A DNA stretch of 64,000 nucleotides. Source: a candidate division KSB1 bacterium (GTDB taxonomy: Bacteria > Zhuqueibacterota > Zhuqueibacteria > Zhuqueibacterales > Zhuqueibacteraceae). The position numbers were made by a program, and so were the translations under genes. Position 1 is the stretch's first letter; each line of letters opens with the position of its first letter. Positions 46,335-56,534 of the stretch are shown here, piece by piece. The notes beneath the pieces were generated by a model. That model was not told where the DNA came from. It did no database searches and saw nothing but the letters and a program-made list of their open reading frames with translations. The DNA lies in NCBI GenBank assembly GCA_034506175.1, contig JAPDQB010000026.1, forward strand, positions 21,797 through 85,796, written 5' to 3'.

Positions 46335-46829
46335 ATGCCAGACACCAACGCCTCACAATCCAGCATGACATGGTTGATTTTCGCTTTGATGACCGTGGCC
46401 TCGTGGGGACTTTATGGTGTGTTTTTGCACTCCGGCCAAATGGGAATGAGCGACCCCGTGAACGGCAGGTACAAAGCCTTTCTTTTCGTCGGCATCGCGT
46501 ATTTAATCACCGCGGTGGTTGGCCCGGCAATTATGTTGATCGTGAACGGCGCGACGTGGAGCATGCCCGCAAAAGGCATGGGGTGGTCTTTGCTGGCAGG
46601 AGCCGTCGGCGCGTTGGGCGCGTTTTGCGTGCTGCTCGCCTTTAGCGCGAAAGGCACGCCGAGCGTGGTGATGTCCATCGTCTTTGCCGGCGCGCCGATT
46701 GTGAATGCGGTCGTCGCGCTGGCCTTGCAACCGCCGGCGGGTGGATGGAGCGCGATGCGCTGGCAGTTTATTGCCGGTATTTTGCTGGCGGCGCTGGGAG
46801 GATTTCTTGTCACCAGGTTCAGGCCATGA
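46335..46829 (+). CDS. short EamA/DMT-like membrane protein
   Basis: A 164-residue protein with five predicted membrane helices (for example MTWLIFALMTVASWGLYGVF, LLAGAVGALGAFCVLLAFSA, FIAGILLAALGGFLVTRF). It corresponds to one EamA half, as found in small DMT-type proteins that dimerise. Substrate unknown. A GGAGA site precedes the ATG. It lies between two repeat elements. Confidence 0.75.
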   Translation: MPDTNASQSSMTWLIFALMTVASWGLYGVFLHSGQMGMSDPVNGRYKAFLFVGIAYLITAVVGPAIMLIVNGATWSMPAKGMGWSLLAGAVGALGAFCVLLAFSAKGTPSVVMSIVFAGAPIVNAVVALALQPPAGGWSAMRWQFIAGILLAALGGFLVTRFRP

Positions 46830-46847
46830 CATTAAAACTCATTTTAT

Positions 46848-46889
46848 TGTAAATTTTAAATTGTAAATTTGCAATTGAAAATTTAAAAT
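46848..46889. repeat. AT-rich palindromic repeat, copy C
   Basis: TGTAAATTTTAAATTGTAAA followed by TTTGCAATTGAAAATTTAAA. It ends at the ATG of the thioesterase gene, which therefore has no ordinary ribosome site. Copies at 8311 and 37750. Confidence 0.6.
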
Positions 46890-47325
46890 GCCTTACGAAT
46901 TCCACACCAGGCGCCGGATCGAATTTGCCGATACCGACATGGCGGGGATCGTGCACTTTGCCCGCTTTTTTATTTTCATGGAAACCGCCGAGCACGAATT
47001 CCTGCGTTCGTTGGGAACCAGCGTCGCCACCAGGCTCGACAACATGCAACTCGGCTGGCCGCGCTTGGCCGCTTCATGCGAGTATTTGAGTCCGGCCAAA
47101 TTCGAGGAAGTGCTCGACATTCGCGTCTCTGTTGCGCGCAAAGGCAACAAGTCGATGACGTATCACTTTGAATTTCGCCGTGGCGAGGTGTTAATCGCGC
47201 GCGGGCAAATGATTTCCGCCTGTTGCCTCGTCGGCGCGGAGGGAAAACTCAATGCCATTCCGATTCCGGATTTTATTGCGGATCAGATTCAGGAAGCGCC
47301 GAAGGATATGGGGCGCATCGATTAA
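46888..47325 (+). CDS. YbgC/FadM-type acyl-CoA thioesterase (hotdog fold)
   Basis: A 145-residue hotdog protein with the 4-hydroxybenzoyl-CoA thioesterase signature RRIEFADTDMAGIVHFARFF, where the D of ADTDMAG is the catalytic aspartate, followed by the hotdog strands (VLDIRVSVARKGNKSMTYHF). Such enzymes hydrolyse short or aryl acyl-CoA esters. The start codon abuts an AT-rich repeat. The ABC transporter genes follow 26 bases later. Confidence 0.88.
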   Translation: MPYEFHTRRRIEFADTDMAGIVHFARFFIFMETAEHEFLRSLGTSVATRLDNMQLGWPRLAASCEYLSPAKFEEVLDIRVSVARKGNKSMTYHFEFRRGEVLIARGQMISACCLVGAEGKLNAIPIPDFIADQIQEAPKDMGRID

Positions 47326-47351
47326 ATCGACATTTTGGTGTAAAGAATAAA

Positions 47352-48047
47352 ATGAATTTGCGGCAGTCTGCTTCAATCTCCCTCAAACTCTCGAACGTCC
47401 ACAAATACTTCGAAAACGGAACCCGCCGCGTCGAAGTGCTTCACGACATCTCATTTGATGTGACCGCCGGCCAGGCGCTTGCCATCACCGGCCCCTCCGG
47501 CTCGGGCAAGAGCACGCTGCTGCATTTGATCGGCACATTGGATCAGCCGTCTGCCGGCAGTATCGAGATCAACGGGCAAACGCCCTTCTCTTTGCCGGAG
47601 CCGGAATTGGCGAAATTTCGGAATCAAGTTGTCGGCTTCGTTTTTCAGGATCATCATCTCCTGCCGCAATATTCGGTTTTGGAAAACGTGCTCATTCCCA
47701 CCCTCGCATTTAAAAACAAAAACGGCGCGCCGGAAAAACGCGCACGTGAGTTACTGGAACGCGTCGGACTCGGCCACCGCCTCGATCATCGCCCCGCCGA
47801 GCTTTCCGGCGGCGAGCGCCAGCGCGTGGCGATTGCGCGCGCATTGATCAATCGCCCCAGTCTCTTGCTTTGCGATGAGCCGACCGGCGATTTGGATCAT
47901 GCCAACGCTCAGACCGTGGCCTCGCTGTTGCTGGAGCTCCATCACGCCGAGCAGAACATTTTAATCGTCGTTACCCACAGCCTCGAATTGGCCGCGCGCT
48001 TGAATCGACGCTTCGAATTGAGAGAAGGCACATGCGTCGAAGTTTGA
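47352..48047 (+). CDS. ABC transporter ATP-binding protein (LolD/MacB-like)
   Basis: A 231-residue ABC ATPase: Walker A GPSGSGKST, Q-loop VFQDHHLLP, signature LSGGERQRVAIARAL, Walker B LLLCDEPTGDLD, and the H-loop VVTHS. It matches the LolD/MacB/FtsE group. It overlaps the FtsX-type permease gene by 16 bases, so they form one transporter. The start at 47352 gives the normal N-terminus. Confidence 0.93.
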   Translation: MNLRQSASISLKLSNVHKYFENGTRRVEVLHDISFDVTAGQALAITGPSGSGKSTLLHLIGTLDQPSAGSIEINGQTPFSLPEPELAKFRNQVVGFVFQDHHLLPQYSVLENVLIPTLAFKNKNGAPEKRARELLERVGLGHRLDHRPAELSGGERQRVAIARALINRPSLLLCDEPTGDLDHANAQTVASLLLELHHAEQNILIVVTHSLELAARLNRRFELREGTCVEV

Positions 48048-51000
48048 TTTATTACTGGCGCATCAACCTGGCGGTGGTGATGGGCGCTGCTGTCGCCACG
48101 GCGGTGCTCACCGGCGCGCTTTTGGTCGGCGATTCGGTTCGCGGCAGCCTGCGCGATTTGACGCTCGAACGCCTCGGCCAAATCGACGACGCCCTGGTGG
48201 CGGATCGCTTTTTCCGCCAGGATTTGGCCGCCAGTGTCGCCGCCTCTGAACGATTTAAAGATCGTTTTGAAAATGCCGTTCCTGCCATTATACTAACCGG
48301 CAGCGCCGTTCACGCTGTGACCAAAAGGCGCGCCTCGGCAATAAACCTGCTGGGCATCGATCAGCGATTCCTTGATTTTTTTGATGCCGATTCATGGCAA
48401 CGGTGGAACGAATTTTTTTTGCGAAGCGCTGAACAAGGTTTCCCAGCCCTCGCCATCAACGAAGCTTTGCAAAAAGAACTGGGTGCTGAGATCGGCGATC
48501 ATCTTTTGATTTTCGTTCAACAGCAAACCGAAATTCCCCGCGAAACGTTGTTGGGACGCCGTGACGTCTCCGACGTCGTTAAAACGATTCGATTCCAATT
48601 AACCCACATCATTCCGAATCACGGCCTCGGACGATTTGGACTGCGGCCGCATCAAAACCTGCCGCAAAACGCCTACGTCGCGCTTGCCGGTTTGCAAAAA
48701 GCGCTGGCGCAGCCGCAAAAAGCCAACGCGCTTTTGGTCTCTCGCCAAAGCCCGGCCTTGGTGGATTCTCTGAATCTTGCGCTGCAAGAAATATTGCGCG
48801 AAAATATTCAATTGCGTGATTTGGGGATTTCCATGCGGTTGCAAAAAAATTTTATCGCCGTTGAAAGCTCGGAAATCATTCTCGACCCGATCATCGTCGA
48901 GGCCGTCGAGGCGGTCGCTGCCGAGTTAAATGCGCCGGCGCAACCGGTTTTAACCTATCTGGCCAATACCATCGAATGCCGTGGCCGATTGCTTCCTTAT
49001 TCAACAATTTCTGCGACGGCTTTTCCCGTCGTCAAATCATGCGGGGAACTCAGCTTGACGAACGGGTTGCCGGTAACCGCGCTGGCCAATGATGAAATCT
49101 TATTGAATGAATGGGCAGCGGAAGACCTCCACGCAAAAATCGGTGACACAGTGAAAGTCAGTTATTACGTGGTCGGTGGACGCGAGCAACTGGTGACGCG
49201 AAGCAGCGTGTTTCGTGTTGCCGGCATCACCGCGATGACAGGACTCGGCGCCGATCGCGCGCTCACGCCGGAATTTCCGGGCATTCATGATGCCGAAAAC
49301 ATGCACTCTTGGAATCCGCCGTTTCCGGTTGATTTGAATTTGATTCGTCCCCGCGATGAAGCTTACTGGGATCAATATCGCGCCACGCCGAAAGCTTTTA
49401 TTGCGCTGCAAACCGGACAACAATTATGGAGCAGCCGCTTTGGCAATTTAACCTCGATTCGCCTCGGCATCGACGAAAATCACGGTGAGACGCTTCGAGC
49501 GCAATTGCAAGCCGGCTTGCTGGCGAAAATCACACCCGAACAGATTGGTTATGTTTTTCAACCGGTGAAAGAACAAGGTTTGAAGGCAGCGGCAGGCGCA
49601 ACTGATTTCAGCATGTTGTTCATCGGATTTAGTTGGTTTTTGATCGTCGCCGCCGCGCTTTTGGTGGGCATGCTCTTTCGGCTCGGCGTGGAACAAAGAG
49701 CCAAAGAAATCGGAACCTTGCTGGCATTGGGTTATCCACAGCGCAAAGTTCGCCGGCAAATGCTGCAAGAAGGCGGCATTCTCGCCGGCATCGGCTGCTT
49801 GATTGGTTTGGCCGGCGCCGTGGTTTATGCCGGCATTCTCATGTACGGCCTGCGCACCTGGTGGCTCAAAGCGATCGGGGCGCCGTTTGTGGTTTTGCAT
49901 GTGAACACGACAACGCTCGGCCTCGGCTATCTCTCCGCGTTCGCTGTCACGTTGCTGGCGATTGTGTGGACTTTGCGGCAACTTCGAAAAGTTCCGGCAA
50001 CGGCATTATTGCACGGCGTAACGACATCGGAGCACCTCACGCCCTCACGGTTTTCCAAAATTGTTGCGCTGCTGGCGTTGGCCGGCGCCGTGAGCATGAT
50101 GATTTTATCCGGTTTTTTAGACGAATCTTCTGCCGCTGGATGGTTTTTTGGCAGCGGCATGTGTTTGTTGATTGCAGGTCTGGCCGCGCTCTCGCTTTGG
50201 TTTCGCGGCCGGCGCCGCCAGCGGCTGCGGCTCCTGGGTTTCACGAGAATTACCGCCCTGGCGATTGGTTACAGCGCGCGCAATCCCGGTCGCAGTATGT
50301 CATGCGCAACCCTTGTCGCCTGTGCTTGCTTCGTCATCGTGGCGGTTGCCGTGAATCGCGTCGATGGGGAACAAGAACCGCTTGCCAAAGATTCGGGTAC
50401 CGGAGGTTTCTCGCTGATCGCCGAATCCGACATTCCGCTTCATCACAATCTGAACACCAGAACCGGCAGAGAAGAGTTGGGTTTTGTCGAATCCGACACC
50501 GCGCTATTCAACCGCGTTAATGTTTTTCAAATGCGCCTGCTGCCGGGTGAGGAAGTGAGCTGCCTGAATCTTTATCAACCGCAGCAGCCGCGTGTTCTCG
50601 GCGTTTCCGCCGAGCAAATCGCGCGCGGCGGATTTCAGTTTCGCGAGTTGATCGACTCCAAATTCGATTCGAATCCCTGGCCGTTGCTCGACCAGGCAAT
50701 CGCGCCGGAAGTGATTCCGGCTTTTGGCGATTATAATTCCGTGCGATGGATCATGCATTTGGGTTTGGGCAAGGATGTCGTGATGCGCAACGAATTTGGC
50801 CGCGAAATCAAGCTGCGCTTCGTCGGGCTTTTCGAACGCAGCATTTTTCAACGCGAGGTGTTGATCTCGGAAACCAACTTCCTCAAACATTTCCCCAGTG
50901 TCAGCGGCTATTCTTATTATCTCATTGAAACTTCATCTGAGCAAACCCAGGCGGTTTCCCAGCGGCTGGAGCAGAATTTGCAAAATTACGGTTTCGATGT

Positions 51001-51427
51001 GTCGTCAACCCGCGCCAAGCTGGCTGATTTTCAAGCTGTCGAAAATACTTATTTGTCGATTTTTCAAACTCTCGGCGGGCTGGGATTGCTGTTGGGAACT
51101 TTTGGGTTGGGAATTATTTTGATCCGCAACGCCATCGAGCGGCGCGGCGAACTGGCGACGCTGCGCGCATTCGGTTTCCGCCGCGCGTATTTGGTGAGAA
51201 TGCTGGTTGCCGAGAACAGCTTTCTGATGATTTGTGGCATTCTGATTGGCAGTTTCTCGGCGCTGGTGGCGGTGCTGCCGCATCTGTTGGCCGGCTACGC
51301 GCAAACGCCATGGCTTTCGTTGGCATCGACTCTTGCACTCGTATTTGTGATTGGTTTGCTCGCCAGCCTCGTTGCTGTATCAACCATACTGCGCATTCCG
51401 CTGCTGCCGGCGTTGAAGGCGGAGTGA
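48032..51427 (+). CDS. large FtsX/MacB-type ABC permease
   Basis: An 1131-residue permease: an N-terminal membrane helix (about 9-31), a long periplasmic MacB-PCD-like domain, a first FtsX domain of three helices (about 530-650), additional helices, a second periplasmic region (about 790-990) and a final FtsX domain (about 1010-1128). This double FtsX layout is typical of transporters for lipoproteins, hydrophobic peptides or macrolides. It pairs with the ATPase that overlaps it. It is longer than LolC/E because both halves are fused. Confidence 0.9.
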   Translation: MRRSLIYYWRINLAVVMGAAVATAVLTGALLVGDSVRGSLRDLTLERLGQIDDALVADRFFRQDLAASVAASERFKDRFENAVPAIILTGSAVHAVTKRRASAINLLGIDQRFLDFFDADSWQRWNEFFLRSAEQGFPALAINEALQKELGAEIGDHLLIFVQQQTEIPRETLLGRRDVSDVVKTIRFQLTHIIPNHGLGRFGLRPHQNLPQNAYVALAGLQKALAQPQKANALLVSRQSPALVDSLNLALQEILRENIQLRDLGISMRLQKNFIAVESSEIILDPIIVEAVEAVAAELNAPAQPVLTYLANTIECRGRLLPYSTISATAFPVVKSCGELSLTNGLPVTALANDEILLNEWAAEDLHAKIGDTVKVSYYVVGGREQLVTRSSVFRVAGITAMTGLGADRALTPEFPGIHDAENMHSWNPPFPVDLNLIRPRDEAYWDQYRATPKAFIALQTGQQLWSSRFGNLTSIRLGIDENHGETLRAQLQAGLLAKITPEQIGYVFQPVKEQGLKAAAGATDFSMLFIGFSWFLIVAAALLVGMLFRLGVEQRAKEIGTLLALGYPQRKVRRQMLQEGGILAGIGCLIGLAGAVVYAGILMYGLRTWWLKAIGAPFVVLHVNTTTLGLGYLSAFAVTLLAIVWTLRQLRKVPATALLHGVTTSEHLTPSRFSKIVALLALAGAVSMMILSGFLDESSAAGWFFGSGMCLLIAGLAALSLWFRGRRRQRLRLLGFTRITALAIGYSARNPGRSMSCATLVACACFVIVAVAVNRVDGEQEPLAKDSGTGGFSLIAESDIPLHHNLNTRTGREELGFVESDTALFNRVNVFQMRLLPGEEVSCLNLYQPQQPRVLGVSAEQIARGGFQFRELIDSKFDSNPWPLLDQAIAPEVIPAFGDYNSVRWIMHLGLGKDVVMRNEFGREIKLRFVGLFERSIFQREVLISETNFLKHFPSVSGYSYYLIETSSEQTQAVSQRLEQNLQNYGFDVSSTRAKLADFQAVENTYLSIFQTLGGLGLLLGTFGLGIILIRNAIERRGELATLRAFGFRRAYLVRMLVAENSFLMICGILIGSFSALVAVLPHLLAGYAQTPWLSLASTLALVFVIGLLASLVAVSTILRIPLLPALKAE

Positions 51428-52192
51428 ATATAGTATGACCACGAAAATGCCGTAGCGCAGGCTTCCAGCCTGCATGCAGACAAGATGTCTGCGCTGCATT
51501 TTCATCGCGATGGGTGTCCAAACGGACATGAACAATTACTCCAGAAAAACCATCCCTGGCCTGCGGCAGGGCAGGCACGACCGCGAAGTTTTTTGTAGCG
51601 CAAACTTCCAGCTTGCCTTCGTTTGCAGGCTGGAAGCCGGCGTTACGTGCAGGGCTGAAATTTGGTGAATGATGCGTACGTTTTGATTTCCCGTGGCATG
51701 GAAAAAGCATTTTACAACAACGGAAATAAAATCGCCCCCCATTTTTTGCTCAGAGTCAAGTTTTACTTTCCACAGTTCGTCGAGATAAACTGGTTGTAGA
51801 TGGCCACGACTGAATGAATTTTCGCTTGATGTTCCGTGAACAATTGACCGGGAAATTCCAAGCACAAGTTAAGTTCGTCAAGGCCCAAAAGGGTTGCCCA
51901 AACTGCACATGGGGTAAGCCCTTGTTCGCTACGCTCTTGGCGGATTTACCTCATGTGCTGCTGCCATCAAGTATGTACAGCTTCTCCCCCGTCTTCCCAT
52001 GGATCAGTGGGGGGGCGATGCATATTCCGTTTCTCGACTGGATCGTCAAATCCGTTGTTGACTTTTCGAGTTTTCTTGTTTATATTGCGCCATTAACTTG
52101 AGTCAACCATTTGCTTTAATCCCGACTTTCCTCAACATTTTTATGGGAAAGTTGGGAATTGATGTGCGATCTTGAACAGGAATAACCGGCTT
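51428..52192. other. intergenic region with palindromic repeats and a decayed frame
   Basis: About 760 bases. It has two GTAGCGCAGGCTTCCAGC-type elements (near 51450-51480 and 51595-51650) and the exact 20-mer CCTGGCCTGCGGCAGGGCAG (51555-51574) shared with 41693. On the minus strand at 51750-51910 a broken frame reads GLDELNLCLEFPGQLFTEHQ, possibly a decayed gene. No intact gene is supported. Confidence 0.45.
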
Positions 52193-54472
52193 ATGATCGT
52201 TGGTCAAAATATCGCCCGTCGTGAAGGCTGGAAAAAGGTTACCGGAAGCGCGCAGTATGTCGACGATCTGCACGTCTCGAACATGCTTTACGGCAAAACC
52301 ATCCGCAGCACGATAGCGCACGGCGCGATTCGTGAAATCAAATTCGATCCGGCCTTCGATTGGAAGCGTGTGACGATCGCCGATTATCGCGATATTCCAG
52401 GCAAAAATGTCGTGGCGCTGATTGAATACGATCAACCGCTGCTGGCCGAATCGAGGATTCGCCATCAGGAAGAGCCGATTTTGCTGCTCGCCGCTGAAGA
52501 TCGCGAGTTGCTCGAAGAAGCCGCAAAACATATTGAAATTCTTTACGACGAATCGCCAGCAGTTTTGACTGTTGAGGAAGCGCTGGCGGGCAAACAACTC
52601 GTGTATGGCGAAAATAATGTCTTCAAAGATATTTTGATTTCAAAAGGCGATCTCGAGCAAGGCTTTGCAGCGGCGGATTTTATTGTCGAAGCAATATATC
52701 GTACCGGCCATCAAGAGCATGTTTATATCGAACCCCAGGGCGTCATTGCGATCCCCGAAAGCGACGGGGGCATCAAGCTGATCGGCTCGCTGCAATGTCC
52801 TTATTATGTTCATAAGGCGCTCAAAACAATTTTTGATTTGCCCGATGACAAAGTTCGCGTCGTGCAATCGGTGACCGGCGGCGGCTTTGGCGGCAAGGAA
52901 GAATATCCGAGCCTGATTGCCGGTCATGCGGCCGTGCTTGCGCGCAAGGTGGGGCGTCCGGTAAAAATGATTTACAACCGTGGCGAAGACATGGCTGCCA
53001 CCACCAAACGGCATCCTTCAGTCGTTCATCACAAAACTGGCGTCACCAAAGATGGCAAGCTCGTCGCCGCCGAGATTGACCTCGTTTTAGACGGCGGGGC
53101 GTATTGCACGTTGAGTCCCGTCGTGGTTTCGCGCGCCTCGATTCACGCGCTCGGCCCGTACAATTGTCCCAACACCCGCATTCGCGCCCGCAGCGTCGCC
53201 ACCAACACGCCGCCCAACGGCGCCTTTCGCGGCTTCGGCGCGCCGCAGGTTTGCTTCGCGCACGAAATGCAAATGGAAAAAATCGCCAAAACCATCGGCA
53301 TCGACTCGCTCGAACTGCGCCGGCGCAATATGCTGAAATTGGGTGATACCACCGTCACCGGCCAAACGCTCAAATACAGCGTCGGCTCTGAAGAAGTTTT
53401 GCAAGCCGCCGTGGAAGCTTCCAACTTTCTTGTCAAACAGGAAAGTTACAAACAACAATCGACCTCGGACTTCGGACCTCGGACATCAGGAAAAAAACAC
53501 GGCATCGGCCTCTCCTTATTTTTTCACGGCGCGGGATTCACCGGCAGCGGCGAGATGTTGATGAAAGCCAAAGCCGGGGTTGAATTGTTGCCGGGCGGCC
53601 GCGTGCGCATTTTGACCGCTTCAACTGAGATCGGGCAAGGCACGAACACGATCTTTCCGCAAATCGTCGCGGAAGAACTCGGCCTCGATTTGGACGATGT
53701 TGAGATGGCAGAACCCAACACCGCCAAAGTCCCCGACAGCGGCCCGACTGTGGCCTCGCGGACCTGCATGGTGGTTGGTCGCGTGATTCAGCAAGCGGCG
53801 CAAGATTTACGCCAGCAGTTGGAAGAATTTGTTGCCGCGCAACTCAGCCGACAATCAGTGGCACTGCGCCACAAAGAATTTTTTGCCAACGACCAGCGCC
53901 TGATGTCTTTGGCCGAAGCCGCGCAAATGTATTCGCGTGAAAAAGGCGCTTTGCAAGTCTTTCGCCACTACGAAAGCCCGCCGGGACACACCTGGGACGA
54001 CAAACGCTATCTCGGCGATGCGTATCCGGTTTACGGCTGGGCCTGCGACGTCGTCGAAGTGGAAGTGGACACCACGACATACGAAGTTTTCGTCAAGAAA
54101 GTGGTGAGCGCTGCGGATGTCGGCAAAGCGATTAATCCGGTTTTGGTGAAAGGCCAAATCGAAGGCGGCACGCTGCAGGCGCTCGGCTACGGCATGATGG
54201 AAGAAGTGATCATGCAAAACGGCAAGATGGCGAATGACCGCTTGACCAACTACATGCTGCCGACTTGCATGGACGCGCCGGATATGGAGGTCATCCTCAT
54301 CGAGAAACCCTATCCGCATGGTCCGTTCGGCGCCAAAGGCGTCGGCGAACTGCCGATGGATGGTGCCGCGCCGGCTCTGGCTGCGGCGATTTGCAATGCG
54401 CTTGGTATTGAGATCTCAGAGTTGCCGTTTACGCCGGAACGTTTGCTGCAAGCCGTCGCGTCTTTCCCTTAA
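52193..54472 (+). CDS. xanthine dehydrogenase-family molybdopterin-binding subunit
   Basis: A 759-residue large subunit of a molybdenum hydroxylase. It has the a/b hammerhead start (KVTGSAQYVDDLHVSNMLYG), the Mo-pterin binding domain with GGGFGGKEEYPS, FRGFGAPQ, EIGQGTNTIFPQIVAEELGL, and the C-terminal GAKGVGELPMDGAAPALAAA with the catalytic glutamate of G-E-L-P. It hydroxylates purines or N-heterocycles or oxidises aldehydes; the substrate cannot be fixed. It forms a heterotrimer with the next two genes. ATG at 52193 is preferred over TTG at 52172. Confidence 0.92.
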   Translation: MIVGQNIARREGWKKVTGSAQYVDDLHVSNMLYGKTIRSTIAHGAIREIKFDPAFDWKRVTIADYRDIPGKNVVALIEYDQPLLAESRIRHQEEPILLLAAEDRELLEEAAKHIEILYDESPAVLTVEEALAGKQLVYGENNVFKDILISKGDLEQGFAAADFIVEAIYRTGHQEHVYIEPQGVIAIPESDGGIKLIGSLQCPYYVHKALKTIFDLPDDKVRVVQSVTGGGFGGKEEYPSLIAGHAAVLARKVGRPVKMIYNRGEDMAATTKRHPSVVHHKTGVTKDGKLVAAEIDLVLDGGAYCTLSPVVVSRASIHALGPYNCPNTRIRARSVATNTPPNGAFRGFGAPQVCFAHEMQMEKIAKTIGIDSLELRRRNMLKLGDTTVTGQTLKYSVGSEEVLQAAVEASNFLVKQESYKQQSTSDFGPRTSGKKHGIGLSLFFHGAGFTGSGEMLMKAKAGVELLPGGRVRILTASTEIGQGTNTIFPQIVAEELGLDLDDVEMAEPNTAKVPDSGPTVASRTCMVVGRVIQQAAQDLRQQLEEFVAAQLSRQSVALRHKEFFANDQRLMSLAEAAQMYSREKGALQVFRHYESPPGHTWDDKRYLGDAYPVYGWACDVVEVEVDTTTYEVFVKKVVSAADVGKAINPVLVKGQIEGGTLQALGYGMMEEVIMQNGKMANDRLTNYMLPTCMDAPDMEVILIEKPYPHGPFGAKGVGELPMDGAAPALAAAICNALGIEISELPFTPERLLQAVASFP

Positions 54473-54585
54473 CATGTCATGCTGCAAGCATCTTTTTCGA
54501 ACCGAGCACGGTGCTGGGTTGCAAAAGGATTTTTTCCACAATAACGAGATAATTTGATTTGCCAAACGAGCAGCGATTATTTAAA

Positions 54586-55044
54586 ATGAAAATAGCCTTT
54601 ACTGTCAATAAAACGTTGCATCAAGTCGACGCGCCGCCCATGAAACGCCTGCTCGACGTGCTGCGTGAAGATTTGCGCTTGACCGGCACGAAAGAAGGCT
54701 GCGGCGAAGGCGAATGCGGCGCGTGCTCGGTTTTTATCAACGGCGAAGTCGTCAACTCCTGTCTCGTGCCGGTTTGCCAGGTTGAAGACGCAGAAATTTT
54801 GACGATCGAAGGTTTGGCGAAAGATAATCGCCTGATTCCGCTGCAAGAGGCGATGATCCAAATCGGCGGCACACAATGCGGCATTTGCACGCCGGGTATT
54901 GTGATGGCGGCGAAAGCCTTGCTCGATCACAATCCGCAACCGACGCGCGACGAGATTCGCGCCGGCCTCGGCGGCAACTTGTGCCGCTGCACCGGCTACG
55001 TGCGAATTATTGATGCGGTTGAGAGCTGTGCCAGTAATCGGTAG
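54586..55044 (+). CDS. xanthine dehydrogenase-family [2Fe-2S] subunit
   Basis: A 152-residue iron-sulfur subunit. The plant-ferredoxin-type cluster cysteines are CGEGECGACSVFINGEVVNS-C, and the second, helical cluster is held by CGICTPG and LCRCTGY. It passes electrons from the Mo cofactor to FAD. The gene lies between the large and FAD subunits in the same direction. The ATG at 54586 is chosen; a TTG 27 bases upstream is in frame. Confidence 0.93.
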   Translation: MKIAFTVNKTLHQVDAPPMKRLLDVLREDLRLTGTKEGCGEGECGACSVFINGEVVNSCLVPVCQVEDAEILTIEGLAKDNRLIPLQEAMIQIGGTQCGICTPGIVMAAKALLDHNPQPTRDEIRAGLGGNLCRCTGYVRIIDAVESCASNR

Positions 55045-55087
55045 TCAGCGACAAGAGGACCAGTGACCAGCAGCCAGCAACAAGCTC

Positions 55088-55939
55088 ATGATCAGCACGA
55101 TTGAAGTCTATTCTCCCAAAACCTTGGTGGAGGCTTATCACCGTTTGCAAGAATTGAATGGCCGCGCCAAGCTACTCGCCGGCGGCACTGATCTGATGGT
55201 GCAACTGCATGACCGCGTCGGCGTGGCGCCGGCTTATCTCAATATTTGGAATCTCGACGAGCTGCGCGGCATTGCAGAGGCCGGCGATCATTTGCGTATC
55301 GGCGCGCTGACAACCTACACGCAAATCATCAAATCACCCATAGTGAAACAATATTGCCCAATTCTCATTGAAGCCTCGCAAACCGTCGGCGGCGTGCAGA
55401 TTCAAAATCGCGGCACGCTTGGCGGCAATATTGTGAATGCTTCGCCCGCCGGCGACACGCTGCCCATTTTGGCGGCGTTTGAGGCGCAACTGGAGCTGGG
55501 CAGCCATCGCGGCGTTCGCGTCGTTCCCTTTAACGAGTTTTACACCGGCTACCGGCAAACTGTTCTCGCGCCGGATGAAATGGTTGTCGCGGTTCGTCTG
55601 CCCAAGCCGGCTTCCAGCGAGCAGCTTTTTTTTCAAAAAGTTGGCAGCCGCCAGGCACTGGTTATTTCCAAAGTCGTGATGGCTTGCAAAGCACAGGTTG
55701 ATGCCGAGAGACGTATGCATTCGATTCAAATCGGCGTTGGCAGCGTCGCGCCAACAGTGATTCGTTTGCGGCAAACGGAAGCATTGCTGAAGGGTCAGGT
55801 GCTCACAGAAGAGTTGATTGAAAGCGCCAGAAAATTGGCCATGCAGGAAGTCAAGCCGATCACGGATGTGCGTTCGACAGCGCAGTATCGCAGAACGATC
55901 ACGGGCAATGTGCTCGTGGGATTTTTGCGTCACATGTAA
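55088..55939 (+). CDS. xanthine dehydrogenase-family FAD-binding subunit
   Basis: A 283-residue flavoprotein of the molybdopterin dehydrogenase FAD-binding type: AKLLAGGTDLMVQLHDR and QIQNRGTLGGNIVNASPAGD form the FAD-binding loops, and a C-terminal CO-dehydrogenase-flavoprotein domain ends YRRTITGNVLVGF. It accepts electrons from the [2Fe-2S] subunit and reduces NAD+ or another acceptor. It is 43 bases after the previous gene. It completes a large-small-medium trimer operon. Confidence 0.92.
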   Translation: MISTIEVYSPKTLVEAYHRLQELNGRAKLLAGGTDLMVQLHDRVGVAPAYLNIWNLDELRGIAEAGDHLRIGALTTYTQIIKSPIVKQYCPILIEASQTVGGVQIQNRGTLGGNIVNASPAGDTLPILAAFEAQLELGSHRGVRVVPFNEFYTGYRQTVLAPDEMVVAVRLPKPASSEQLFFQKVGSRQALVISKVVMACKAQVDAERRMHSIQIGVGSVAPTVIRLRQTEALLKGQVLTEELIESARKLAMQEVKPITDVRSTAQYRRTITGNVLVGFLRHM

Positions 55940-55952
55940 AGCGGAAAAGTAT

Positions 55953-56534
55953 ATGGTGATGAGAAAAAAATTTTGCGCTCTTGCTGAGCCTGGTCCTGGT
56001 TCCGGCCAGCGTGTTTTTGCCGGCGCAAGAAGCGGCTGGCACAGCAAGCCGCGACCGGGTTCGCGCGGTTTCGCTGAAGGCGCTGCAAGAACAACTTCAA
56101 TTTTATCCCGCATGCTTCCGGAATTCTCGCGCGCTTGCGGACCAATATTTTGACGGCCCTGGCATTAACCAGCGGTCTGTATCGCGATTGCCAGGATCAG
56201 GCCGATGGTCATCTTGCTGTGGTTCAAAACGTGATCCGGCTGCAAGAGATCAATCAACACAGCCCCAATGCGAGTGTGGTCACGGTCAAAAACCTCGCCT
56301 CTGAATTCAAGGTTTTTTCGGCGCGCGGCCTGATTTACGAGGACAACGACATTCCGGCATTGGTTCACGCCGTCAACTCACGCCTGGGTTCGGAGCTGAA
56401 GCCAACGGTTTATCTGGACACCGAAGGGTTTGCGTCACCGGATAAAGACGATTTCATCATCAAAAATCCGCGACGAAGTGGGCAACACCGAGATCGTGAT
56501 TTTGCTCCAACCGCCAGGCATTGAGGCAGAGTGA
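55953..56534 (+). pseudogene. frameshifted gene for an exported protein of unknown function
   Basis: Pieces of one coding sequence are spread over three frames: MVMRKK at 55953, then a signal-peptide-like part SLLSLVLVPASVFLPAQ and RDRVRAVSLKALQEQLQFYP in another frame, then LALTSGLYRDCQDQADGHLA and VFSARGLIYEDNDIPALVHA in a third, and IRDEVGNTEIVILLQPPG before a TGA at 56532. At least three frame changes are needed. The family was not recognised. It directly follows the molybdenum hydroxylase operon. Confidence 0.55.

Noticed and set aside
51814..52101. 95-codon plus-strand frame with CPNC as a zinc-finger transposase start
   Set aside because: One CxxC only, no further transposase motif, and the opposite strand also has a broken frame; too weak to call.
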